The position numbers were made by a program, and so were the translations under genes. From the NCBI GenBank assembly GCA_977006965.1, contig OZ345361.1, forward strand, positions 310,001 to 374,000: a stretch of 64,000 nt of DNA, read 5' to 3'. This DNA is from Phymatolithon calcareum. Lineage: Eukaryota > Rhodophyta > Florideophyceae > Hapalidiales. Numbering within the stretch: position 1 is the stretch's first letter; the number at the start of each line of letters is the position of its first letter. Below the pieces are notes generated by a model that was given only the letters and a program-made list of their open reading frames with translations, made no database searches and had not been told where the DNA came from. This document shows, piece by piece, positions 30,362-41,981 of this stretch.

Positions 30362-31341
30362 ATGACGTAAATCATGGTCTGCAGCCGCCCAGCTAAGAAA
30401 AGTATTTTTTCCGTTCTCCTCCTGAAGTAAGTTTTGTGAGCCCAAATGGGGGCAAAGCAGGTGGATTACGTACAGCGTCAATCACCTTTAGAATCAACGA
30501 AAATACTTCCGCCAGCGTGCGATGGAGGTGATTTCCTCCGAAATCGTCCTGCGATGGTGGCAATTTGAAACAGGTAATGCACGTGACGTCTCCGCGAGGG
30601 TAATAGTTCAATCATTCAGATATTTTCAAAAAATCAATTTGTGCTAGATGCATTTTCATAACGCGTAGTTGTCGAGAATATGTGGTTTTTTGCTTTGGCG
30701 TCGGACAAAAGCAGAAACGATTTTTTTGTATCATTTCAAATGTTTGTTCCTCGTGCAGAGAAACAGGCAACCGTAAAACCCACAGACGCCTCTTCGCACA
30801 ACTCGCACTCTTTAGTTCAAGTGCAGTACGTGCTAGAACACGAGATAAGAGTGATCATTCATGAAAGAAAGTCGAGGAAATGCTCTAAATGGAGAACGAA
30901 ACGTGGTTTTATTTTCTAAACAGGAAACTCACTGAATGCGAAATTGGAAAGCCTTCCACGCTGCCACAATGTCAGGACGTGATGTACTACCGGTGGCTCA
31001 GCCCGGCCTGGCACCTACCCACTTGAAGGGCATAGCTTTGTTTTATTGAAGACATCTCATCCCCCCTCTTGCGTTTTATGCCATTCGTAAGGTAAGGCGC
31101 CTGTATTTGATATAGTGCTAGACTTCAAATAATAAGTGGAAAACATTCTGAATTCTGCTACTTTACCAAATTCCTCGGCTTTTTGTTTCGGTTGCGGTAA
31201 CTTGCGGTTTCTTAACAACTCTAAGTGAGAGTTACTGTTAATCAGATATCCCAGGTAGGCAGTTTGACCGATTTTATGTGCCTTGGCGAGCTTATTGATT
31301 CAGAATTATTTCGGCTTTACAATGGTTCTGACAGTCTTGTG
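30362..31341. other. intergenic, no recognisable gene
   Basis: This is the 3' flank of the questin-oxidase-like gene. Frames are under 82 codons and lack motifs. Confidence 0.4.
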
Positions 31342-32935
31342 CAGTGTAGCGCCAGGCTCCAAAAGAACCCGACGCTAAATGGGAGAGAAAAGCCCTAGAG
31401 AGGAGAGAGAAGAAAAGAGCTTGAGAGACAAGACAAAAAGAGGAGGAAAGAAAGACAAGCCAACAAAACCCCCAATAGATAAGGGACACTAGACAGAGTA
31501 AGCATGTAGACGTCGGCGTCGTCCTCCGGTGGCGACCTTGGCTTGGTCGTCGACCTTGAGACAGGCGCGCGAAAAGTGGACAGGGACCTTGAGCGCGAAT
31601 GTCACCGAACTGGCTTGTACGGCAAACCGGTTGCGATCAAGAAGGTTTGGGAAGTCACCGACTCCGCGTGGTTGACGTGATTCACAGGCGTGACGCGTGC
31701 AGGATCCAAGCACTCGAGCCGAAGTCCAGAAACCTCCGGGACAGGGACGACGTCATCCTCAGACGGCGACCTTGGCTTGGCCGTCAACCTTCCAACGAAC
31801 GAACAAAAAAGGGAAAAGGGAACTTGAGCGCAGTTGTCTCCGTGCTGGCTTGCATGACAACGGTTGCGAACAAAAAGGTTGGGAAGAGCTCCGACTACGC
31901 GTGGTCGAAGAGCCGTGCAGGCGACGTTGAGCGTGCTACGAGCCGAGCATTCGAGCCGAAATCCAGAACTCCCCACCTTCCTTTACTCAGAGGAAGGAAC
32001 TAACTAGCTTATATACTACAACCTACGCAACAGACAGCGATGCAGCGCATAGACACACGAGAGACACGTGCAAGTATGGCCCAACAGATCACCTACCAAT
32101 AAAGAAGGCAAAAACACCACACAAACAAGAAGGATGAGGACGAACAGAATGAAAGGGAGAAGTAGTACTTGCGGTAGAGCTTGTAAGTGCGTCATGATCG
32201 TAGAACGGGAACGTCCTAGAGTCCGTGAGGCCGTCGCCTCTAAGGCGGAATGGATAGGATCATCGCTGCGAAAGCGGAAAGAAACGAAATGGAAAGAACG
32301 TCACTTGGATGGCGGAATGCAAGAACTGTCGGGATCCTTGAACGATGTGTGTCGGGATCGTGCGGCGAACGACTCAACGCCCCTGGCTTGGGGTAGTAAG
32401 AGAGATGCACACACAAAGGTCAGATAGATGAGGTTTTGCCCCGTGCTCGAACGCGGATGCAACGTTGTGAATTGCACGATACAGCGGCACATAGATGCGA
32501 TGATGGATGTGGATGGGGAACATCCACGCGAAGTGTCAACGGGTCGAGCTAGCGACGGATGCAAGCGCAAAACCAAACAGTTGAGTCTACGAGCGGGATT
32601 CACGGCCCTCTTTACTTTGGGTCGGCTTCGTCGTGGTTTACAACCACTCGAGGTGATCTCTAAGCTATCTTACAGTGCATGCGAGACAACGTGTACTACT
32701 GGTCCATAAGGGATCACGATACTAACTCGCGAGTCATTTCCAGACCAATGGGATGGAAGTAATGCACAGGCGTCGGTCGCGAGAAAAGGAAGGCGTCCGC
32801 ACCATCTGACGGGAGCAATGCGATACCAGTGGGCGCGACACCACGAGCAGCATGACTATCGCGATCCAAGTTGTGCGGCGTACAGTCGCGAGAGGAAAAA
32901 GCGACCGCCTTGGGACAGCGACATAACAGCGGGCG
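31342..32935. repeat. unclassified repeat U, long copy
   Basis: It matches 45444-46042 in order: TAGCGCCAGGCTC, a purine-rich stretch (GAGAGAAAAG and so on), GGCGACCTTGGCTTGGTCG, CATAGACACACGAGAGACACG, ACGAGCAGCATGACTA and CAGCGACATAACAGC. The copy ends GGGCGCTA, complementary to its TAGCGCC start, so short inverted ends are possible. About 745 bp (32095-32840) is absent from the other copy. 31505-31735 and 31750-31980 are a tandem duplication inside it. No protein motif is visible. Confidence 0.6.
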
Positions 32936-34544
32936 CTACTTGCAGAAGAGCCTTATTGTTGAGCTCCGCCCCATTATCGGAACAGTCGTCTACTATTTTA
33001 CTCTATCTTGGGTTCCAAATGACGCCTTCCCTTTGTACAATGATACACTTCGGGGAAAATGCTACGTACGGTCCTCGCGCATTGGCGTTTCAGATTGCAG
33101 AGCGCTAATCGGGCTAAAGTGCTCTGAGAAGCTTGTGGAAAATAAGAAACCTGATCTGACTCATGTGCTGTCATGGCAACTGCGACTTCATCAAGTGCAG
33201 GTCGTCAGGTTTACGCAACACAATCTGCCACTTGCGGCGACTTTGCGGTTAAGCAAACACACTTCTGGCTTCGATCATTGTTATCTGTATCTAACTGACT
33301 AGGCAAACCGCAGGCATACATCTAAACAAGAGCACTACATAAAGCTCAGGTTAGAGAACCCGGCGGTTGTAGAGACGATGCCATGTCGATGGCCGGTATA
33401 GCGTAGTTCAGGGTCGTCAGCGCGTTGTCGCTATTGCGATCGTGTGTACCCTTGTCGGTGCGCAATCTTTGCGATGAAAATGATCAATTTACTCGTGCTT
33501 CCTTGTCCCCTCCTCGCTTCTCTCTCTCTGGGTTAAATCACTTATGTCTAATCGCACACTAACTCTTCAAACCCTAAAGGTCTCGAGTGAGGAGCATACG
33601 AACTCCTGCGATGACGCAAACGTCTGAAATGCAGATAAATCTATGTGACTAAATGAAAAGGATTGGGATAGCTTTTGTACTCTTGGCGTTGAATGGGCTT
33701 GCCGTGGATAGACGATTCGATGGCGCTCGCAATGTACTGCATACGTGATGACCGCGCAGATCGCTTGACTTGATCTTGGATCATTGCTTCATAGTACGGT
33801 ACTGATTTGATGCACATGGGTTGTAAGAGCGGGACAGTCGCAAGACTTCTTACATTGTCTGGGCAAACTTCGCCGTTAGAGCACTATGCATTCTCCACAG
33901 GTCTGCACTGCTTAAAGCTTAGTGGTGATTATTCGCACAGTGGCTCTGTCAGACTTCGACGGAAGGGACGCGATGGATAATTTGGGAGATATTTTCTCCC
34001 GCAAGAAGTCGCGGCACAGGTTGCCTTTTCACAGTACTTCCTGGTCACCAAGTTTCCCTATGCAATCCAGCAAAATGACCTCTGAACACCAATTACTATT
34101 GCGCCCAGAATCCCCTTGCATGGCATAACAGAATTGAAAGTACCAAACTGAGGGACCGGAACTTCTAGGATTTAGAACACTCAATGACTCCTTCATGCCC
34201 TATTTTGGGTTTGCGAAGTAAAGCGTGTGTTTTTGCCAAACACTATGAAGGTCAATGCCGGTATCAAGCGCGTGCAAAATCTTTAATTTATGCTCATGGC
34301 CAGGTTTTTGGCAATTCGTAGAAATAATATTGGTGCTGCCACCACCTCTGTTTATAGCCCACGGATTTCAAGAAAGATACAGCTTGTCCTTTCCTTGTGT
34401 GGAGATCTCTCTCGCATTTCATATCCTTGTTCCTGTTTTATTATGCTCCTTAAATTGTGACATTATGACGTCAACAACGCTCCGTTTACATGATGTGAGA
34501 TGTCGTTGTCTGTGTATAATGCCTCTATATCAATAGCGCTAGCA
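32936..34544. other. intergenic, no recognisable gene
   Basis: Frames up to 143 codons are present, partly over repeat U, but no domain or motif is visible. I see no repeat or RNA gene. Confidence 0.4.
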
Positions 34545-35417
34545 TCAATTTTCAGTTTGATCGACTCTCGAATATCTTGAGGCTTCGCCATGGTGAGATT
34601 GTAGGACTGACGTTTGTCCATCATTATCTCGCTCAGGAATCTTCGCACATTCAGTGGTAGACCCAGTACCCTCCTCTCTGTATGCTTCGACAACGAACAA
34701 ATCCACTTCAATTACGTCGTCATCGGCCTCCAACCTTTTTGATTTCGGGGCTAAAATATCCAAGAACATGGGTCTCTTCTCAATGTCAGACTGAATCAGG
34801 ACATTCAATTTTTTTGAAAGAATGGGATCTGTCTCGGTGATGATGACTGGCGGTATACGATCGCCCGGGAAAAGCTCCGGAATGAGTTCGCAAACTTTGA
34901 AAGCCTTATGGTAATACATGCGATCACAAAAGAATATTCTTTCGCATTGACGGCCAGCTCGACTTACCATGTGTTGCACTTTGCTGAAATTTGGCCAGTT
35001 GAGAATGAAGCATTTGCGCGATATCACCTCAACGAGATTTGAATCACGTTGATCGGAGCAAATCAGCTCCTGAGCCTCATTGCGCGACACGCGCATGGAG
35101 TTGCCTCGATCTGATTGATTCTCGCGCACATCTTGTGGTGTCCAGAACCATCGACCTTTGAACATGGGCGCGTTTCTTGACGGGCATTGGTAAAGAACGT
35201 CTATGACGCAGATAAGATCTTTGTGGTCACTTCCGGTCCCGGTGTGCAGCATGACATGGTCGCCGATAGTGAAGATCTGGTCCATGTAGTCCACGGATTT
35301 GTAAACCTGGCATTTGTATCGCGGTGACCATTGACTAGGTAAAACGAGTTCGGGGTCTCTTTCAACGATCTCAGGCACAGTCGCTGGGTCAGCCCCAGAG
35401 GTCTTCTGCTTGGCCAT
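34545..35417 (-). CDS. BAH-domain protein
   Basis: The protein has 290 residues and starts at the first in-frame ATG (the open frame extends upstream without one). Residues about 40-150 form a bromo-adjacent homology domain: YKSVDYMDQIFTIGDHVMLHTG, DLICVIDVLYQC, GRWFWTPQDV, SRNEAQELICSDQRDSNLVEVISRKCFIL. BAH modules bind nucleosomes or modified histone tails and occur in ORC1, DNMT1, Sir3 and remodelling subunits. A Cys/aromatic stretch follows (RIFFCDRMYYHKAFKVCEL), then an acidic, charged tail with no PHD or other module. The small stand-alone architecture suggests a chromatin reader or adaptor. A nuclear role is inference. No introns. Confidence 0.8.
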   Translation of the reverse strand: MAKQKTSGADPATVPEIVERDPELVLPSQWSPRYKCQVYKSVDYMDQIFTIGDHVMLHTGTGSDHKDLICVIDVLYQCPSRNAPMFKGRWFWTPQDVRENQSDRGNSMRVSRNEAQELICSDQRDSNLVEVISRKCFILNWPNFSKVQHMVSRAGRQCERIFFCDRMYYHKAFKVCELIPELFPGDRIPPVIITETDPILSKKLNVLIQSDIEKRPMFLDILAPKSKRLEADDDVIEVDLFVVEAYREEGTGSTTECAKIPERDNDGQTSVLQSHHGEASRYSRVDQTEN

Positions 35418-37961
35418 TAGCGATTGTACACAAGTAGATTGAGTGCGCCTCCGAAGAGCGATAACAATATTGAGCACGGGATGATCACGAGAGAATCCTT
35501 CGCTGGGAAGATCGGAAAAGCTGGCAGATACCTTGGGTATCGGATATTATACTGCATCTAGGCAGAGAACTGCTAGGAAGGGGCGAGATATGCTGCGTGC
35601 TGGGTTGCAGTAGTCCGTTCGCTCACAGCGTTTGTTACCCTATTGGGTATGGCCTTTTATTTTTGGAAACAATCTCTGCATTGCACTTTGATCTCTACCA
35701 ACCATTATCCTAAGTGCTGTACTCTCTATATCCACGTCCGCTCAATATAGAAGTTTGCTTTTTATGAAATCGCCGACATCTGTAGTGCCGGAACTCTGTG
35801 AGCCTCCGGTTGTAGATGAAGATAGAGTGAGCGTGATAAGCTGCGCAACAGCCTGGAAATCAGCCTTCTGGTCAGAAAAGGGATGAACGTTAACCGCTGT
35901 AATTGATCATGAAGTGTTGGCGTTCCATAAGATCCGCAAGTGGATCAGATGATGTATTAGGTAGGACCTACAAGCGCCTTCTTCGCTGATTCCAAGAATC
36001 TACGTGGAACCAGGTGATGAAGCTCTGCCAGATAGAACGTTGGAACTTCCGGTGCCGACACCTTCGCAAGATGTTAGCTGAAATTGCTGTAAAGCAGGGG
36101 GACGAAGGAGCGGAGCTGGAACTGGAAAAAATGAACAACCTCAAGCAGAAAACAAGCATGGAGTACGGCCGCTCAGAAGGAACTATTACGTATGGGAACA
36201 TCAAGAGAAAAGAAGAGTCCCGAAGATTTTCATGTCGGAGCCGTGCTCGTCCACATGAAATTGTAAGTCTTCACAGAGAAGAAAAAGATCCTATGTTTTT
36301 TTTGAATTTTGAATTTATTAAACGCCCTCAGAAACACTCATAAGACTGTAAGGGAGATGCGTTTCAGATGCTACTACCTTGGTAGCTCCGTTACTCTGTT
36401 AAAGCCCGCAAAACCCGGGCTCGTTGCTATCGTCGTAGCCCTAGCTTCAAAAACCCTCCTCCAGAGAAGGTGGAGGGAAAAGCTTAGAGTCCACTTGTCT
36501 TGTTCGTAGGAATCTCAGCGTCGCCGTTTAAAAGATCCTATGTGCGAGATAGTGTTCAGGACACTTCCCACGAAACGAAGTCAATGTGAAGGAGGAGATG
36601 GAGGAGCTTGAAATATTGGCGATAGCCGCGCTATAGTCGACTCTGATCAAACCAACCTTGATCAAGGAAGAATGCAGGACGGGGGAACAAGAATTTGAAG
36701 TATCTCTACTGAACACAGAATGAGAATTTCTCTGCGAGATATGAAGCAAATTTCAGGCACGCGAAAGATAAGGTGCCGACTTTCCTCAAGTTGGGTCTTA
36801 GTACAATTCATTTCTACCCGTAATTGCGTAATGAAATCCACAAGTGCAATTCTGCCCCTTGGCACCGACCACAAGTGCTGTATTCAGTCAGGAGGCTCGC
36901 GAGCACACGACGAGGGGCACGCAGAGCGATTCCAGTGAGCGTGAATAAAGTCCATGTGAGGACAACAATGGGCGACAATCGCGATTACGGAGGAGAGGCA
37001 AATAGCATTTCAATATCTAGTACCGAGTGTCCGGGCACTTGGCTAAGCGCGTACGTCTTACGAATGGTCCTCTTGATCAAATTTCAATACAAAAACGACA
37101 GATGACCAAGAGCGGACAGTACCGGGGGAGTGAGCTCCAAATCTTGGGGACAGAGCTTTATGGGGCCAGAGCAATAGCCTTTAAGGGAAGCAAGGAAGGC
37201 GTGTGAGGAGCACCTGAAGGTGGGATCTCGCGAGTGGTTCCTTCCGGCGTAACAGGTAGCAATATTCAATGCCCATAATTTCGAATTAAGAATGGGGGCA
37301 ATGAAATTAGCCAAGAAATCGTGACCCAAACCGGCCAACCATGAGCGAGGGTTTGCTGACCCGTATTTCAATGGTCTGATTTTTTATTTATTGGGCACCG
37401 TGGCTGGCACTATACCGTGCACCCCCAGCTGGGACATCCACGTGGACAGCGGACCCACGAGGACTCGTCGATGTAGCGTACTGTCTTCCTGAACGACCAA
37501 GGGAGACCAATGGAATGGCTGTCAAAGAGTCACGGAGCTCTCAGCTATCATGTTCATCGTCGTTATGCGCCAAAATCCAACAAAGACAAGACGAAGTGTC
37601 CTAGTGTACTTGAATGGGCTAAAAAATGCCTATATTTTAATTATTTTATTGAAATATATCTGAAATACCAAGAATGAGCGAGATCGAAGTTCTCGGTGAT
37701 TAAAATACAGTCTCTGATTGGCCGAAGATTTGTATCATATGATTTGCCTCTACGGGATGAGTGCATCGAGGATATTAGCACTGCAATAAAATTACTAAAA
37801 ATTATGGATATTTATAATACAATCTATGATTACGGCGAAATCGCATATCTGTGCGATTGCTCATGATGTCGTGTCATCAGCGGGGCTCTACTGTATCTCG
37901 GGGACTGCCCAGCCACTGGTACGTGTGTCTCATCACGGAACTAAATGAGAAAAGAACAACT
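35418..37961. other. intergenic with one small LINE insertion
   Basis: A charged frame at 36014-36295 (IERWNFRCRHLRKMLAEIAV) is cut by the 234-bp LINE insertion listed separately and shows no known domain; with the insertion removed it soon stops. The rest holds only short frames. Confidence 0.4.
36296..36529 (-). mobile_element. 234-bp 5'-truncated LINE 3' end, 13-bp target duplication
   Basis: AAAAGATCCTATG occurs at 36283-36295 and 36530-36542. On the minus strand the insertion ends in poly-A (T8 on plus at 36296) preceded by the shared motif CTCCCTTACAGTCTTATGAG, TTTCTGAGGGCGTTTAATAAATTC, and carries a CCCTCC/GGAGGG stem-loop plus T run (36451-36478). No coding part remains. Confidence 0.88.
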
Positions 37962-39575
37962 ATGGCTCCACTCCATCCTTTCTTCAACTTGCCTTCCGCT
38001 TCCGCTGCCATCTACTCTCATCATGAAAACGGTGACCCCGTTCTGACATCTAATGTATCGCGGCCCACAGACTATCCGAATGCTTCACCTCTCCTTTTGC
38101 AGGAGCTAAGCATTCGCGAAGTCTCCCGTCGCGCTCGTCGCGATCAGGCAAAGGCAGAGCGCGCGCTCCTGTGTTCTGTTGCTTCCAATGACGCTGACAA
38201 GTCTGAAGATGTTTTTAACAAGGAGCTAGAGCTGCCATCCTTCTTGCCGCAGTCCCTTCCTTCTTTTGATGCAAGCACCGACGAAATAAGCAGTACAGTG
38301 CTAAAAGAGGCTAGTGATGGATTTCTGAGCGAGGCTATGGAGCCTGTATCGTCATCCACCTCGTCGAACTCCATGCCTTCTTTACCAGCAAACTCCATCC
38401 TCAAGAGCAGCTCTTCTGCTGCATTGCTCGAATCGGATGGAGAACCGGTGCAATCATCCCTTTTGTCTCATTCCACTTCTTCTCACCAGGACAACAATGA
38501 CCATGCAGAAAAATGTGATATCCTATATTCTTCCTCCTTCCCTGACAAGTGCCCGCTTCCGTTTGTATCGTCCCGCTCGCGCTCAACCTCGAAACCGAAT
38601 TTTCCTGCCACTCGTTCGCCCGTGTCTTCTTCAGACGCTATGTCCACGCTTACATCCCAACCTTCGATACAGTCTCATCCTTCCTCAAGTCTCTCCTCAC
38701 AGATGCCGGCACCCGAACCCGAGGGATTCATTCTCGTAAACAATCGTCGACGCCGCACAGTCAGCAACGATAAGTACGCCACTCGCGCCTCGAGGTCCCC
38801 GTGCTCCTCAAGTCCAGTTCCCCGCCGTGCCAACCAGACCGCTTCTACCACAGACGCTTCTCTCTCAGCGACACCCTTGAGAGGCGACGAACACAAGCCG
38901 GAGATAAAGGTGGAGACATATCTCGCAGTCGCGATCAAAGCCACTCAAGTCAATGCTGTCACGGATCGATCAATCAATCTCAATGTTCCTGCAGCCTATC
39001 CGCCGCGCGAGATCAGTTGCCTTTTATCCAAATCACCTCCGTCGCCCGCCGCATGGCCGATCAGGCAGCCGCCGTTGGCACAAAAGTTTCCAACGGTTGT
39101 AGTGGACGGCCAGAACGTGGGATGGCACTACGGCGGGAATTCCAAGTTTGCCGCGCGCGGTGTGAAGATTGCCCTGAACTACTTTCGCTCCCTGGGCGTC
39201 AAAGCAGTTGCCATTCTACCGATTAGCATAGTTGACGACCGTTTTCCGCTGCTTAACAAGAAACTCGCAGATGATCCGGGTCTTCTGAGGCTACTTGAGG
39301 TGGAGAAGCGTGTGTTTTTCACAGCAGCTAATACGCATGATGACTTTACGATGCTTGAGTATGCGATGCAGAAAAAGGCGGACCTAGTTTCCAACGACAA
39401 ATTCAGAAAGGAGTACGATCTTCAGGACTCTAAGAATCGTTTATGCTTTCAACGCTTCTTGGATGAACATCTTATTCCATTCACTTTCATCATGGGCGAA
39501 TTTATACCGAATCCTAATCCTTCTATGCTTGGTCGATGTATGTATCACAAACGAACGCCTGTATCTGGACATTAA
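37962..39575 (+). CDS. Zc3h12a-like NYN-domain ribonuclease
   Basis: The protein has 537 residues; the chosen ATG 37962 opens MAPLHPFFNLPSASAAIY. Residues 1-370 are low-complexity, very rich in Ser/Pro (SSSTSSNSMPSLPANS and similar), presumably disordered. Residues about 378-525 form the PIN-like NYN domain of the Regnase/MCPIP type: FPTVVVDGQNVGWHYG with catalytic D382, ARGVKIALNYFRSLGVKAVAILP, ANTHDDFTMLEYAMQKKADLVSNDKFR with the acidic pair and ND, ending FTFIMGEFIPNPNP. Relatives cleave stem-loops in mRNAs or act on other structured RNAs. The CCCH zinc finger found beside this domain in animals is not visible. It converges on the RidA gene. A TTTATAATA at about 37809 may be the core promoter. 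Confidence 0.88.
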   Translation: MAPLHPFFNLPSASAAIYSHHENGDPVLTSNVSRPTDYPNASPLLLQELSIREVSRRARRDQAKAERALLCSVASNDADKSEDVFNKELELPSFLPQSLPSFDASTDEISSTVLKEASDGFLSEAMEPVSSSTSSNSMPSLPANSILKSSSSAALLESDGEPVQSSLLSHSTSSHQDNNDHAEKCDILYSSSFPDKCPLPFVSSRSRSTSKPNFPATRSPVSSSDAMSTLTSQPSIQSHPSSSLSSQMPAPEPEGFILVNNRRRRTVSNDKYATRASRSPCSSSPVPRRANQTASTTDASLSATPLRGDEHKPEIKVETYLAVAIKATQVNAVTDRSINLNVPAAYPPREISCLLSKSPPSPAAWPIRQPPLAQKFPTVVVDGQNVGWHYGGNSKFAARGVKIALNYFRSLGVKAVAILPISIVDDRFPLLNKKLADDPGLLRLLEVEKRVFFTAANTHDDFTMLEYAMQKKADLVSNDKFRKEYDLQDSKNRLCFQRFLDEHLIPFTFIMGEFIPNPNPSMLGRCMYHKRTPVSGH

Positions 39576-39923
39576 CCCCACAGTCCACCAAAGAGGTCTT
39601 TCGTTTTGGCGACATGGAAAGTCTTCATCTTATTCGCTTGCATTATGTTTCATTTCCATTTGCCGCCAAGATTCATAAGCGCGATTATCCATTGCTGCTT
39701 AGCGGTAATGTTTCACTCTGATTTTCATACCCTTGTAGTTTGTCATGTTGGGATGTGGCCTGTTATGGCATCGTCTCCTGCTGTTTACTTTTTCTCACGC
39801 GTGCATTCCCGCTTCATTGTAGTCTGAAATTCTTCCATCTAGGTTGCTGATAAGTCTTTTGTATTCTGTTGTGATAAAGTCTAAAAAGCCTCCACTGGTC
39901 TTGTGCTGCAATATTTCTGTGCT

Positions 39924-40358
39924 CTACTGCCCACAAACGTATGCTTCTACTTCTACTTCAATGAGCATTTCACTGTTCACAAGCTTTACTCCAACCAGTG
40001 TAGATGCCGGAGGATGCGCCCCGAAATACTCTTTGTGTGCCTTTCCAATCTGTTCCCAGTTCGAAACATCTGTTACAAACATTCGGGTCCGTACCACGTG
40101 CTCCATTTTAGCGTTCAACTCATTGAGCGCTTCCTTGACGATTTCGAAGCAGCGACATGCCTGGCCGTAGGCATCGCCGGGGCAAACGATACTTCCATCT
40201 TTTCCGACGGCGGTTGTACCGGAGACAAATATCATGCTGCCGGCCCTCACCGCCCTACTATACCCCACAATCGGCTCCCAAATCGCATTGGTCGAGTATC
40301 GCTGAATTCGTCCAGCATCTTTGTTCTCAGCGCTAGGAGAGTTCTGTTTGCCTTCCAT
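39924..40358 (-). CDS. RidA/YjgF/UK114-family protein
   Basis: The protein has 144 residues; the first in-frame ATG is 40358. The family pattern is complete: YSRAVRAGSMIFVSGTTAV, GDAYGQACRCFEIVKEALNEL, EHVVRTRMFVTDVSNWEQIGKAHKEYFG, PPASTLVGVKLVNSEMLIEVEVEAYV. The conserved Arg of VRTR, which binds the substrate carboxylate in RidA enimine/imine deaminases, is present, as is the late Glu. RidA hydrolyses reactive 2-aminoacrylate from PLP enzymes. This longer form, with GxAxDxxGxxV replaced by GTTAVGKDGSIV, resembles the YjgH/YER057-like subgroup, so the substrate could differ. About 20 extra N-terminal residues show no clear targeting signal. Confidence 0.9.
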   Translation of the reverse strand: MEGKQNSPSAENKDAGRIQRYSTNAIWEPIVGYSRAVRAGSMIFVSGTTAVGKDGSIVCPGDAYGQACRCFEIVKEALNELNAKMEHVVRTRMFVTDVSNWEQIGKAHKEYFGAHPPASTLVGVKLVNSEMLIEVEVEAYVCGQ

Positions 40359-40699
40359 CTTATGTGTCGCAACGCGTGAGAAGAACAACGCGGTGCACGG
40401 AGATGGCTCGTCGCATTGGAGGGTCGGGCAGATGGCTAGGGTGTCAAGATACTTGAATTTTCATGGCGCCAATGAGAAAGGCTGTACTGTGGCGCTTGCG
40501 ATATATTGCTGAGCTCGACCAATTGCATCGCGAGTGTTCCTTGTTATTTTCCAGGAGATGCAAGTGTTTTCTGTCAACGGAGGAAATTGTAAGATTTTTC
40601 GGAGCCTTCAACGCCAACGCTCGCCGACTCTAGAGCAGTTTCCCGTGCTCGCTTCCGAATAGCTGGTTTCATACTAACATCACCTCAGTCATTTTTATA

Positions 40700-40746
40700 G
40701 CAGATGCGTTGGTAACACTATAATAAAAATCTCCACTTCTTCTTCT
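40700..40746 (+). mobile_element. 47-bp retroposed insertion with 15-bp target duplication
   Basis: TCAGTCATTTTTATA occurs exactly at 40685-40699 and 40747-40761. The insert matches the 3' tail family at 19232-19290 (GCAGATGCGTTGGTAAC, AATAAAAATCT) and ends in CTT repeats. It is an extreme 5' truncation. Confidence 0.82.
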
Positions 40747-41769
40747 TCAGTCATTTTTATATCCATTACCTGTATTGTCTCGTCTTTCGCTTTCTCGTTC
40801 CGTCTTGGTTACGTGAGATTTCATTGTATGGTTTCGAGGCTCCTTTTGCAGCCTCTCCGAAATGTTCAACACAAGACGAGGGGGTCCTAAGGGAAAGCCT
40901 GCGAAGAACCATTTCAATCTTTGAAGTCGGTACTTTCGCGATTTGATTAGCACAGTGGTGTTTCCCCGCTCGCATATGTCCACTGGGATTTTCGCTTTAA
41001 TCCATCCTCTGCCTGAATCCACGCCTGTAATAGTCGCAGGTTCTCTTCCTTGGGGTTACCTTTCCGCCTGCATTTCCGGCGGTATGCTCTTTTAGAAGGT
41101 CGAGTTCCTCCAGGTACGGAATATCCCTTTCTGCGAATCGTAGGACTTCGGCTTTGCACCGCAGTCCAGTTTCTCCTCGATTTATTATCGCGCCGTCATG
41201 AGCCACAAGGCGAAGTGTTCGGCCTGCTGCATCCTTCTAAATTCAGGTGGGATGATTCTGCATAGCGCTCACATTTAGTACTCGAGGCGGAGAGGGAAGC
41301 ATACGAGTAAGAGGGAGTAGAACAAGACTTCGGCCTGAGATTTGAGCTTGGATGGAGTTCGTCCTCGGAGTAAGGTGCAGGGCGTGCTCCCTCCTGAATT
41401 GCACAAGGTTTGTAGATTGATATGGTTTTTGTTGTAACTAACCCCCTGGCATTCAATCCCATCGCCAAGACTCAGGGTGATTCCCTTCGCTCTTGGATAT
41501 GCTTGTTCAGCGACTCCCTGGTTATCAGGGGTCGTGCGCAATCCATTGCTATTGCAATTAATTGCAATTCATAGCAATTCGACCCAAATTGGGTTCTGAT
41601 GAAGAATTGCAATTCGAATTGCTGGTCGGTAGGTTGTACGAAAGTGTATAGTTCAGCAAGAGCAGAGTTGAAGGAAATAACGATCACTTCAAATGTATCA
41701 TGCGTAGTACGTGGTAATTGGTTGTCGGTAGCATCTAATTTTATTATATAACTCGGGCCAGTATAAGCG

Positions 41770-41848
41770 TTCACCGGGGGAGCACTGCACCATTTTGGCC
41801 CAAATCAACTAAATAACTATCGGGCCAAAATGTTGCCGTGCTCCCCTA
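41770..41848. repeat. short foldback with GGGGGAGCAC arms
   Basis: GGGGGAGCACTGCACCATTT and its near inverse ATGTTGCCGTGCTCCCCT surround about 27 bp, with GGCCC inside both arms. It may be an end-only relic of another inverted-repeat element. Confidence 0.6.
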
Positions 41849-41897
41849 GTGTTAGGTACGTAAAATTCTACGTACTGTATACAGTTACAACGTTCCT

Positions 41898-41981
41898 GAA
41901 TTCAACCATCCATGTGCTCGTTCTATTGTAATGGTCTGCGCAGACCACTACAACAGAACGATCACATGGATGGTTGAATTC
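41898..41981. repeat. 84-bp hairpin with 42-bp arms, 3 mismatches
   Basis: GAATTCAACCATCCATGTG starts one arm and CACATGGATGGTTGAATTC ends the other; the arms meet with no loop at GTCTGCGCAGAC. Three of 42 pairs differ. Could be a cruciform, a small-RNA precursor or a replication-error product. Confidence 0.85.

Noticed and set aside
32871-33302. 143-codon frame as a gene
   Set aside because: It starts inside repeat U and shows no recognisable domain.
36014-36295. Charged frame as an exon cut by the LINE
   Set aside because: With the insertion removed the frame soon stops, and no domain or homology is evident.
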